From assembly GCF_009469615.1 (NCBI RefSeq), contig NZ_SSXX01000001.1:744001-808000 (forward strand): a DNA stretch of 64,000 nt, read 5' to 3'. The DNA comes from Dechloromonas sp. H13. GTDB taxonomy: Bacteria > Pseudomonadota > Gammaproteobacteria > Burkholderiales > Rhodocyclaceae. Under the pieces are notes generated by a model, which was given only the letters and a program-made list of their open reading frames with translations, made no database searches and had not been told where the DNA came from. The position numbers were made by a program, and so were the translations under genes. Positions 17,622 to 25,031 of this stretch are shown piece after piece (position 1 is the stretch's first letter; the number at the start of each line of letters is the position of its first letter).

Positions 17622-19355
17622 TCAGTTGATCTGGACCAGGGCGCCGCTCAGCTTGGCCGTGCCGCCGCCCTTCAGTTCGGCGCCGGCCCCACCTTCGAGC
17701 TTGAGGTCGCTGCCGGCCTTGATTTCGAAGGCGGCCGACGCCTCCAGCTTGGTATCCGTTCCCGCCTTCATCTCGACCACCTTGGCGCTCTCGAAATGGA
17801 TGCCGTCGCTGTCCAGCGTGATCTTGTTGCCGTTCTGGTCGGCCAGGGTCAGCGATTTGCCGTCGTCGCTGAGTTCGATGGAATTGCCGGCCGGCGTCGC
17901 CAGCGTCACCACCTTTTTGTCGTCGTCGAAATGCAGCTTCATGCCGGAACGGCTCTTGTACATCTTCTCGTGGTTGTCGTCCGACCCGGCCAGCGGCGCC
18001 GCCTTGGCGCTGCTGTGCAGCATGCCGAGGATGACCGGATGGCGCGGGTCGGCGTCGAGAAAGCCGACCGTGACCTCGTCGCCGATTTCCGGGCGGAAGA
18101 AGAAGCCGCGGTCGTCACCGGCATCGAGGCTGGCGACCCGCGCCCACAGGCCGTCGCCGGCCAGCCCGAGGAGCGGCAGGCGGACGCGCACGCGATGCTC
18201 GCCGTCGGGGTCCTCGTTGCTGGTGACGACGCCGATCTGCAGGCCGGACACCGCCGGCAGCAGGCCGCCGGCTGCCGGTGCGCTGACCGGCCGCGGCGCC
18301 GCGAGATCGACGCCGCCGAACTGGACATGCGTCTTCCAGCCCTGGACCAGGCTGAATTCATGGCGCACGCCGGTGACCAGCACCTTGCCGTTGAAGCGCC
18401 GGCCGAGCCCGGCCAGCTCGACGACGACGCCCGGTTTGACGCTGGCGATGCCCTCGCACTTGCCGCGCCCGGAGACCTGGTCGAGCCGCTGGTAGAGCGC
18501 GATGCCGTCGACCCAGGCCTGCGCCTCGGCCTCGGGCAGCGCCGGGTGGCGCACGTCGCAGGGGCGATCAGCGACGGCAGCGAGCTCGTCGCTGCCCAGG
18601 TTGCCCGGCGCCGCGAAGCCCGGCGTCGCCGCCTCGACTTCGAGTGTTTCCTGGCTCGCCGCATCCCAGCTGGCGCCCTTGACCGCGGGGTGCTGCAGGC
18701 GGGCGTCGATCTCGCCCTCGAATTCGAGCAGCGTCGCGCCGTATTGCAGGGTGCACACCGTGGCGCCTTCGAGCGCCGGCTGCCTGACCACGACCTTCTC
18801 GCCCTCGCACCAGGCCAGCTGGCCGTTGGCGCGGGCGCGGCCGAGCAGGAAGTCCCAGTCGGAGCACTGGTATTGCAGCAGCTGCTTGTGCTTCAGCGAG
18901 GTCGCCTCGACCTCGGTGCCGACGCCGGCGGCGCCGAGCAGGCCTTCGATGACCTCACTGTCGGACTGGTCGAAATAGTCGGCGGAACGGTCGGCGACGC
19001 TCAGTTTCATCGCTTCGTGCCGGCACTCGACGACCAATTGCGAAGCGGCGGCCTCGCGCACGCGCACGCCCTGGCGGACAACCTTGCCGATGAACACGCT
19101 GGTGCTGTCGCCGCCGGCGCCGGCCAGGATCTCGACGCGCTGCCCGGGCTTGAACAGATCGCCGTCGCTGAGCGGGAAGCGGCCGGTCGACGCGGCGCCA
19201 TCGACATAAACCAATTTGGCCGCGGCGATGCGGTTGACCGCAACCGTCACGCTGACCGCCAGCAACTGGTGCTCGCGCGGCACCGCCTCGCCGCCCGCCT
19301 TGACGGTGAATTCGCGGTGCTCGGCGGCGATCGGCAGGGCGCGGGTCTCGGGCAT
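17622..19355 (-). CDS. VgrG-like spike protein (Afp8-like)
   Basis: This 577-residue protein fits the VgrG/gp5-gp27 fusion. The N-terminal part (about 1-340) resembles the gp27-like base, with QRVEILAGAG and DWDFLLGRARANGQLAWCEG. An OB-fold follows around PDGEHRVRVRLPLLG and LWARVASLDAG, ending with GDEVTVGFLDADPRHPVILG. The C-terminus is a repetitive beta-helix (IELSDDGKSLTLADQNGNKI and similar strands). It forms the trimeric spike below the inner tube. The gene starts 3 nt after the LysM protein stop. Confidence 0.93.
   Translation of the reverse strand: MPETRALPIAAEHREFTVKAGGEAVPREHQLLAVSVTVAVNRIAAAKLVYVDGAASTGRFPLSDGDLFKPGQRVEILAGAGGDSTSVFIGKVVRQGVRVREAAASQLVVECRHEAMKLSVADRSADYFDQSDSEVIEGLLGAAGVGTEVEATSLKHKQLLQYQCSDWDFLLGRARANGQLAWCEGEKVVVRQPALEGATVCTLQYGATLLEFEGEIDARLQHPAVKGASWDAASQETLEVEAATPGFAAPGNLGSDELAAVADRPCDVRHPALPEAEAQAWVDGIALYQRLDQVSGRGKCEGIASVKPGVVVELAGLGRRFNGKVLVTGVRHEFSLVQGWKTHVQFGGVDLAAPRPVSAPAAGGLLPAVSGLQIGVVTSNEDPDGEHRVRVRLPLLGLAGDGLWARVASLDAGDDRGFFFRPEIGDEVTVGFLDADPRHPVILGMLHSSAKAAPLAGSDDNHEKMYKSRSGMKLHFDDDKKVVTLATPAGNSIELSDDGKSLTLADQNGNKITLDSDGIHFESAKVVEMKAGTDTKLEASAAFEIKAGSDLKLEGGAGAELKGGGTAKLSGALVQIN
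19213..19243 (+). repeat. Dispersed 31-bp motif, coding copy
   Basis: AATTTGGCC and GGTTGACCGCAA are separated by the standard 19 nt. The core carries T for C at its fourth base, the same variant as the copies at 40686, 41730 and 63114. It lies in the spike gene. Confidence 0.55.
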
Positions 19356-19358
19356 GGC

Positions 19359-20033
19359 CTATTTTTCCAGCGGCGGAAAGTACAGCTCGCGGCCCGGCGC
19401 CAGGTGCCGGAAGTCGTCGAGCCCGTTGGCCTCGGCGACGCGCAGGTAGAGGCGCGGGTCGCCGTAGATTTTCTGGCAGAGCGCCGGCAGGCTGTCGCCG
19501 GCCTTGACGATGCGCCGGTGCGTCAGGTCCGGCGACTGGTCCTGCGCCATGGCGACGCGCGTCTGGTCGTCGGAATTGTCGGCGAAGACTGCCGTGATGA
19601 CTGCGCGCAGCGGCACGCCGTCGGGCCGGAACAGCTTGTAGACGATGGTCGCGCTCTTCAGCACGCAGCGCTTGATCTGCAGCGTGCCCCACATCACCTT
19701 GAGGTAGTTGGGGCGATGGATGTCGCCGTTGTAGCCGGTCACCGCCTGGAATTTCTCGACCTCGGCCTGGACGTCGGCCTGCCGGCCGCTGGCGCCGGTG
19801 CCGTCGATGAAGAAGGCGAGCGTCAGGTCGCCCGGTTTCATCTTCTTGAATTCCATGCGGCTGTTGGTCGTCCCCGAGCCCTGCGCGGCATCGTACTCGA
19901 CCTCGTAGGCGAGCGAGATTTCACCGGGATTGACGAAGGCGGCGAACTCGGCGCTCGCGCTGTCGCTGTAGTCCGGCGTCGCGAAGGCCTGGATGCGCAG
20001 CTTTTCGAGGCGGCCGCTGGCGGCGGGAATCAT
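19359..20033 (-). CDS. LysM-type tail protein (Afp7-like)
   Basis: This 224-residue protein ends with a LysM-like domain (about 170-224): RRIVKAGDSLPALCQKIYGD, YLRVAEANGL and PGRELYFPPL. The N-terminal 160 residues match the region that in eCIS and phages contacts the tube and spike (FVNPGEISLAYEVEYD). In Afp-type particles the LysM protein links the tube initiator to the spike hub. The start at 20031-20033 lies 3 nt after the DUF5908 stop, so the two are probably coupled. Confidence 0.9.
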   Translation of the reverse strand: MIPAASGRLEKLRIQAFATPDYSDSASAEFAAFVNPGEISLAYEVEYDAAQGSGTTNSRMEFKKMKPGDLTLAFFIDGTGASGRQADVQAEVEKFQAVTGYNGDIHRPNYLKVMWGTLQIKRCVLKSATIVYKLFRPDGVPLRAVITAVFADNSDDQTRVAMAQDQSPDLTHRRIVKAGDSLPALCQKIYGDPRLYLRVAEANGLDDFRHLAPGRELYFPPLEK

Positions 20034-20036
20034 CGC

Positions 20037-20207
20037 TCACGGCTCCTGGCGGTCGCGCAGGATTTCCAGCACGCGGGCCACGCATTCCTCGACCAGCGCC
20101 TGGCGGTCCTCCACCGGCAGCGGGCCGGCCGGTGCCGCGCCGTCGCCGCCGGCCTCGCGGTTGCCGACTTCGACGGAAATCACCACTTCATCGACGATGA
20201 TGGGCAT
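20037..20207 (-). CDS. DUF5908 small eCIS protein
   Basis: A 56-residue peptide starts MPIIVDEVVISVEV and ends with an amphipathic helix (VEECVARVLEILRDR). Short proteins of this layout, now called DUF5908, occur between tube and LysM genes in many eCIS clusters; their role is unknown. The ATG at 20205-20207 is preceded by GGAG at a good distance. It lies 9 nt after the second tube gene and 3 nt before the LysM gene. Confidence 0.85.
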   Translation of the reverse strand: MPIIVDEVVISVEVGNREAGGDGAAPAGPLPVEDRQALVEECVARVLEILRDRQEP

Positions 20208-20216
20208 TTTCGCTCC

Positions 20217-20660
20217 TCAGGACTTGTCGACCGTGAAGTACTGGTAGGCCAGCTGCATCGACTCGACGGCGAAGGCATTGTTCGCCGCGTTGAGGTCGCC
20301 GACCGCCCATTTCGTCGGCCAGGCGCCGACCACGTGCCAGGTCATCAGCGGCTCGTGCGCCTCGTTGAGCAGCTTGATGTCGACGCTCTTCGGTTCGATC
20401 CGGTAATCGACGACGCACTCGTTGATCCAGTTCCACACCGCCGAACTCTTCAGCAGGCCGCGCTTGAGTACCAGCTCGGGGTATTTGGCGCGCGTCGGGT
20501 ACTTCTGCACGAAACGGTTCTCGCCGCCCTCGGCGACCTCCTCGCTGCCCATCTCGACCGCCAGCCCGCCGACCTCGGTAAAGCGCGTGTCGTTGGCTTC
20601 CGAGAGGCCGATGAACTCGACCAGGAAGTGAAAGCCGACCGGGGGGTAGTACTGGGCCAT
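20217..20660 (-). CDS. Inner tube protein 2 (Afp5-like tube initiator or second tube subunit)
   Basis: This 147-residue protein has the contractile-tail tube fold pattern: YPPVGFHFLVEFIGL at the N-terminus, FTEVGGLAVEMGSEEVAEGG, then KYPELVLKRGLLKSSAVWNW. Such proteins stack as hexameric rings in the tube. As the second of two related tube genes it may be the tube initiator (Afp5-like) on top of the spike rather than the main subunit. It starts 6 nt after the first tube gene. Confidence 0.92.
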   Translation of the reverse strand: MAQYYPPVGFHFLVEFIGLSEANDTRFTEVGGLAVEMGSEEVAEGGENRFVQKYPTRAKYPELVLKRGLLKSSAVWNWINECVVDYRIEPKSVDIKLLNEAHEPLMTWHVVGAWPTKWAVGDLNAANNAFAVESMQLAYQYFTVDKS

Positions 20661-20666
20661 GACCGC

Positions 20667-21101
20667 TTAGTCGTTCTGCACTTCCAGCCCTTCGTGGGCG
20701 AGTTCGATGCTCTCGATCGCCACCTCGTTGCCGCTGGCCTTGAGCGCCGGGCCCTCGACCTTGACCGGGAAGGCGTTGTGCGCCTTCCAGACCATCACCG
20801 GCTCGTGCTTCTCGTTGAGCAGGCTGATGACCAGATCGCGGCGCTCGACGGTGTTGAGCTTGATGGTCGACAGCCACTTGAAGAAGTCGTTGTCGCTCTT
20901 GATGACACCGCGCTTGAGGGTGATGTTGCTGAACTTGCGCAGCCCCGGCATCTTGATCGACGAGTATTCGGGAAACGAGCCGTCGCGGTATTCGATGGCC
21001 TGGTTCTCCTGCGTCAGGCCGGTGACTTCCGAGAAGCCGACGCGCGTGCCGCCCCACTGGACGGTGAAGTGGAAGACGGGCAAGGGATATTGTTGCGGCA
21101 T
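20667..21101 (-). CDS. Inner tube protein 1 (Afp1-like)
   Basis: This 144-residue protein is related to its downstream neighbour: YPLPVFHFTVQWGGTRVGFS, EVTGLTQENQAIEYRDGSFP and KFSNITLKRGVIKSDNDFFK. It is probably the main tube subunit. The tube gives the hollow channel through which cargo is delivered. It lies 29 nt downstream of the sheath gene, as in most contractile systems. Confidence 0.93.
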   Translation of the reverse strand: MPQQYPLPVFHFTVQWGGTRVGFSEVTGLTQENQAIEYRDGSFPEYSSIKMPGLRKFSNITLKRGVIKSDNDFFKWLSTIKLNTVERRDLVISLLNEKHEPVMVWKAHNAFPVKVEGPALKASGNEVAIESIELAHEGLEVQND

Positions 21102-21130
21102 GATGGGTTTCCTCTCGCGTTAATGGCAGC

Positions 21131-23077
21131 TCAGCTGGTCTGCAGCTTGTGGGAGAACTTGAGGATGATGAACTCGGCGGGGCGCACGACGGCCATACCG
21201 ATCTCGACATTCATCCGGCCCTCCAGGATGTCCTGCGCGTTCATCGTCACCCCGAGGCCACAGCGCACGAAGAAGGCGTCCTTGGTCGTCGCGCCGGCGA
21301 GCGCCCCTTCGCGCCATTTCTGCGTCAGGTAGTTCTCGATCATGCCGCGCACCTTGACCCAGGTATTGGCGTCGTTGGGTTCGAAGACCGCCCAGTAGGT
21401 CGATTTCTTGATCGATTCCTCGACCATGTTGAAGAAGCGGCGGACCGAGACGTAGCGCCACTCGTTGTCGTTGCCGGCCAGCGTGCGCGCACCCCAGACC
21501 AGCGTGCCCTTGCCGACGAAGGCGCGGATGGCGTTGATCGACTTGCCGGCGACGGCATCGACGTTCAGGGCATCGGTCTCGCTGGTCGTGAAGCTGGCGG
21601 CCGGGGCGATGACGCCGTTGAGGCTGACGTTGGCCGGCGCCTTCCAGACGCCGCGCTGGCTGTCGACCAGCGCATAGATGCCGGCGATGGCGCCGCTCGG
21701 CGGACACAGGGTCAGCGTCGAGCCGATGCCCTTGACGGCGTTGCGGTAGGGCGTGAAGTTTTCGAGCAGGGTCTGCTCGTTGAGTGTGCGGTAGTTGGCG
21801 ATCGCCGTGACGATGCCGGCGACGGCACCGCTGGCGACAGCGAAGGCCTTCTGCAGGCCGGGCAGCACGTCGTCAATGAGGGCCGGCGCGGTCGCCCCGG
21901 CGACATTGCCGGCCGAGGCGTCGGGCGCGCTGGCGCCGAAGATGGCGCCCCAGGCGGCGGTCGCCGGCGGCGTGTTCTGGTCGAATTCGACGGTGTAGGA
22001 AGCGGCGGCCAGCGCGTTGAGCGCGGCGGCCAGTTCCTTCTCCAGCGCGATCAGGGTGGCAAAGGCTGGTTTCAGGGTGCCGGCGATCGCCGTGTTGATG
22101 TCGGCAACCAGTTTGGCGTTGCTCAGCGGCGAGGCGTCGACCAGCCCGTCGATCATCCGGGCGATGCCGAAGACGAACTCGAACAGCGCGGCGCCGCTGG
22201 TCGGCGTCGGTGCTGCCTTGTACGCAGCCAGCAGCTTGGCGAAGGCGCTCGACAGGGTTTCGCCGGCGCCGGCCAGGCCCGTCACCGCACCGGCCAGCGT
22301 CGCGCCGTCGGCGGCCAGCTGGTCGAGTGCGGCGAGCGCGGCGAGGATCGCCGGTTCGCTGCTGAGGTCGGTCAGCGGCGTCTGGATGCCGTTGATGAAC
22401 ACCTTGTCGCGCACCTGCGCGTAGCCGACGTTCTTGCTGTAGTTCAGCTTGAGCCAGGGCGTGTAGGCGGCGCCGTACTTCAGGTTGTTGATGCCGATCT
22501 TGTCGCGGAAGCTGGCGCCGTTCGGGTCGCCCTGGCGCAGGTCGAGGACCGCCACCCGGTCCTTCAGCTCGCCGCACTGCTTGAGCGCTTCCTGCTGCAC
22601 CGCCGCCAGGTCGTCGGCGCCGAGCGTCGCGGCGTCCGGAAAGAGCAGGATGGTCGGCTCGTCCACCTTGGCCACCGCCTGCACACCGGCCTTCAGTTCG
22701 TCGCGGTCGACCGGCGAACCGGCCGTTTTATAGGCGCCGGTCGAGACGATGTAGCAGTCGCCGCCGCCGTTGTCGTAGAACAGCCGCAGGCTGTCGTACA
22801 TGACATAGCTGTTGGCGATCTCGGCCGAGAGGAAGTTGCCGGCCTCGTCGAGGTTGGCCCGGGTCACCGTGTAGGTCGGCCCTCGGCCGTAGTAGCTCTC
22901 GAATTCGAGCAGCGACTTGATGCGGCGCGGCGCATTGACCAGGTCGCCGGCGGTGACCAGCGTCGTGTTGGCGGTGTAGCCGACGAAGGCGGGAATGGCC
23001 GTTTCCACCTCGGCGACCGAAGGCGGAAAGACCGAAATTTCCTCGATGTAGACATCCGGAGTGCGGTAGGTGGGCAT
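21131..23077 (-). CDS. Contractile sheath protein (Afp2-4-like)
   Basis: This 648-residue protein starts with the sheath signature TPDVYIEEISVFPPSVAEVE and TAIPAFVGYT. It ends with the conserved sheath C-terminus: WRYVSVRRFFNMVEESIKKS, VFEPNDANTWVKV, VRCGLGVTMNAQDILEGRM and a last strand FIILKFSHKLQTS. Between about 230 and 440 sits a large Ala-rich helical insertion absent from short sheaths; it would decorate the outside of the particle. Only one sheath gene is present, whereas Afp has three. Confidence 0.95.
   Translation of the reverse strand: MPTYRTPDVYIEEISVFPPSVAEVETAIPAFVGYTANTTLVTAGDLVNAPRRIKSLLEFESYYGRGPTYTVTRANLDEAGNFLSAEIANSYVMYDSLRLFYDNGGGDCYIVSTGAYKTAGSPVDRDELKAGVQAVAKVDEPTILLFPDAATLGADDLAAVQQEALKQCGELKDRVAVLDLRQGDPNGASFRDKIGINNLKYGAAYTPWLKLNYSKNVGYAQVRDKVFINGIQTPLTDLSSEPAILAALAALDQLAADGATLAGAVTGLAGAGETLSSAFAKLLAAYKAAPTPTSGAALFEFVFGIARMIDGLVDASPLSNAKLVADINTAIAGTLKPAFATLIALEKELAAALNALAAASYTVEFDQNTPPATAAWGAIFGASAPDASAGNVAGATAPALIDDVLPGLQKAFAVASGAVAGIVTAIANYRTLNEQTLLENFTPYRNAVKGIGSTLTLCPPSGAIAGIYALVDSQRGVWKAPANVSLNGVIAPAASFTTSETDALNVDAVAGKSINAIRAFVGKGTLVWGARTLAGNDNEWRYVSVRRFFNMVEESIKKSTYWAVFEPNDANTWVKVRGMIENYLTQKWREGALAGATTKDAFFVRCGLGVTMNAQDILEGRMNVEIGMAVVRPAEFIILKFSHKLQTS
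22702..22732 (-). repeat. Dispersed 31-bp motif, coding copy
   Basis: On the minus strand, AAAACGGCC and GGTCGACCGC keep the standard offset. The last two core bases differ. It lies within the sheath gene. Confidence 0.5.
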
Positions 23078-23089
23078 GGGCTTCCCCCT

Positions 23090-24082
23090 CTATGGTTTGG
23101 ACAGGTGGACGATGAAGTGCGACTGTCCCCGGTCGGAACCGGCCTGGGGCAGATGCTGGACCAGCACCTCGCCGTTGCGGGCGAGCTGCAGCTTGCGATA
23201 GCCGCCGGCCCGGCGGTCGACCGCGCTGCGCGACTGGAAGAGGACGATGCGCGCGGCGGCGTCGCCGAGCAGGTCGGCGGGAATGTCGCCGGCCGCGAAA
23301 TGGTCGCGGGCGACGGCGTCGAACTGGACGGCCGGCCGCCCCTGCTCGGCGGACCCGGCATCGCTGACGACCAGCTGGCTGAATTCGGTGGCGCCGTAGT
23401 TGCGCGCCACGACGTAGTACTTGAGCTGCTCGCGGCGCGCCGCCAGGGCGATCGTGAACGCCGCCGGGGCGCCGTAGAAGGCGGCGTCGACGGTCACCGC
23501 GAGGACGCCCCAGAGGCCGCGGCCGGCCAGTTCCGGCGCGACGACCAGCGTCGACTGGCGTGGCGCGCCGCCGTCGTCCTCGCTCAGCGTGTAGATGCCG
23601 GACGGCCAGTCGCGGGTCGCGAAGCTCGCTTCGCCCTGCCCGGCCGGCACGACCTGCGCGGCGACCAGGCGCACCCCGTCATGCCAGCGCAGGGTCAGCG
23701 GACGCCCGGCGAGCACCGGCTGCACGCGCTGCACCGTCGTCGCAAAGGCGGCCGGCAGCGGCGCGTCGAGCGCGCGCGGCTGGGTGCGATTGACGAACAC
23801 CGGCAGCTGGCCGGCGGCCACCGGCGGCTGCGTGAAATTGACGAAATGCGGGTTAGCCGCCTGCAGGCCGAAGAGCAGCGTCGCTCCGGCCACCGCGGCG
23901 AGCGGCGTGCCGTCGTCGCGCGCCTCGTAGAGTACGTTGAGGCGGCCGTCGCGGATGCGCGCCAGCAACCGGCCGCCGGCCAGCCCGCCGGGCGGGACGA
24001 CGAAATCGATGTCGGCGCACGGGCCGCGGTAATAGCCATGCGTCACCTCGACCGTGAACAACGGGCGGAAGTGGATGCTCAT
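23090..24082 (-). CDS. Unknown eCIS-cluster protein (330 residues)
   Basis: I do not recognise a domain. The protein begins MSIHFRPLFTVEVTHGYYRG and looks mainly beta-stranded, with regularly spaced short strands (LYEARDDGTPL, FVNRTQPRALD, FATRDWPSGIYTLSEDDGG). It has no signal peptide, membrane segment or catalytic motif that I can see. The start overlaps the DUF4255 stop by 4 nt and the stop lies 12 nt before the sheath gene, so it is part of the structural operon. A role in the particle cap or in assembly is possible but not shown. Confidence 0.82.
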   Translation of the reverse strand: MSIHFRPLFTVEVTHGYYRGPCADIDFVVPPGGLAGGRLLARIRDGRLNVLYEARDDGTPLAAVAGATLLFGLQAANPHFVNFTQPPVAAGQLPVFVNRTQPRALDAPLPAAFATTVQRVQPVLAGRPLTLRWHDGVRLVAAQVVPAGQGEASFATRDWPSGIYTLSEDDGGAPRQSTLVVAPELAGRGLWGVLAVTVDAAFYGAPAAFTIALAARREQLKYYVVARNYGATEFSQLVVSDAGSAEQGRPAVQFDAVARDHFAAGDIPADLLGDAAARIVLFQSRSAVDRRAGGYRKLQLARNGEVLVQHLPQAGSDRGQSHFIVHLSKP

Positions 24083-24651
24083 TTGTCGTGCAGCGCCAGC
24101 GAAATGTCGGTGATCGGCGCCCCGACGGCGTCCGGCTCTTGGTCCTGCAGCGTCACCAGGCGCACCCGGTAGAGCACCGACGGCATGTACTTGGCACCCA
24201 GGCAGGCCCAGACCTGGTTGAGCGTCTCCGGCCCGATGCTGTGCAGTTCGACCAGCAGCTGGCCGATGCGGGGGTCGAGCGCCGGGTATTCGTCGACGGT
24301 GAACGCCGGGCAGGCCTGGAAGAAGGTCAGGACATGCGACAGGGCGCGCAGCGACAGGTCGTAGGTCGCCATGTTGGGGACGAACATCAGCGTCAGGTTA
24401 AGGCGCAGTTCGGGCGGCAGGACGATTTCCCGGCCATTGACCAGGACGCGCTCGGGTTGCTGGACGCGGGTGACGCGCTCTTCCTCGATGTTGATCAGGC
24501 CGACGCCGACGGTGCCCTTGGCCACCGCCACCTTGCCGGCATCGTTGACCAGGGCGCCCGCGACCGCCCGGCCAAGCGCCAGCGACCCCGTTCGCCGCTG
24601 GAGGTAGGCATTGAACTCATCCGCCAGGAACGCGACCGCGATATCCAGCAT
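24079..24651 (-). CDS. DUF4255 protein, probable tube/sheath terminator (Afp16-like)
   Basis: This 190-residue protein matches the Pvc16/DUF4255 family: the start LDIAVAFLADEFNAYLQRRT, then VNGREIVLPPELRLNLTLMF, a helix ALSHVLTFFQACPAF, and IGQLLVELHSIGPETLNQVW near the end. Members cap the distal end of the tube and fix sheath length. It is the first gene of the minus-strand cluster. GAGG at a 9-nt distance precedes the ATG. Confidence 0.92.
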   Translation of the reverse strand: MLDIAVAFLADEFNAYLQRRTGSLALGRAVAGALVNDAGKVAVAKGTVGVGLINIEEERVTRVQQPERVLVNGREIVLPPELRLNLTLMFVPNMATYDLSLRALSHVLTFFQACPAFTVDEYPALDPRIGQLLVELHSIGPETLNQVWACLGAKYMPSVLYRVRLVTLQDQEPDAVGAPITDISLALHDK

Positions 24652-25031
24652 GACTTCAGCCTCTGTGAGTACGTCACATCCGCGGCGGGAAGCAGGCCGC
24701 GGCAGCCATTACCACATTCATGCAACCAATTGCAAATAAGTAAATCACAGTCGTTAAAATTTGTCACTGACATTCTGGAACATGAATTTTCACTGATAGA
24801 CCAGCTGGAAATTTCATTACACGGGCATGGTTGTGCGGCTCCGGGGAAGTCGCGAAGGAGCCCGGGGCCGCATGAAACTCCTTGGCAGCCGTGGACGGGG
24901 GAACTAAGATGGTTATGACTTTTCACTAGCGCCGGCAGAAGAACAAAGGATGCATCCGGTCGGGAAGCCGCGCCGCGCGAAGCGCGCGGAACCGCCCGCC
25001 GAAACGTTGGAACGCCAACAGAGAGGCCTGC
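24652..25031. promoter_or_regulatory. Divergent promoter region between the eCIS cluster and the caspase/CHAT operon
   Basis: This 380-bp region separates two large divergent operons and must carry both promoters. The part from about 24720 to 24820 is clearly AT-richer than its surroundings. On the plus strand TTGCAA and TTAAAA lie 18 nt apart there, a weak promoter candidate. The part from 24834 to 24905 folds into the structured element described separately. No convincing operator dyad was found outside that structure. Confidence 0.5.
24834..24883 (+). ncRNA. Candidate structured leader RNA: long hairpin plus loop pseudoknot
   Basis: The arms TGCGGCTCCGGG (24834-24845) and CCCGGGGCCGCA (24861-24872) form a 12-bp stem with one G-U pair. 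The 15-nt loop contains AAGGAG (24855-24860), which is perfectly complementary to CTCCTT at 24878-24883. This makes an H-type pseudoknot possible. A G-rich stretch (GACGGGGGAACTAAG) follows. No T tract follows, so it is not a simple terminator. It matches no riboswitch class that I can name with confidence and lies about 150 nt upstream of the plus-strand operon. Confidence 0.35.

Noticed and set aside
24834..24905. Known riboswitch (c-di-GMP, cobalamin, ydaO types)
   Set aside because: The GGGGGAAC stretch recalls parts of such motifs, but the required conserved core and pairing could not be matched, so only an unclassified structure is reported.
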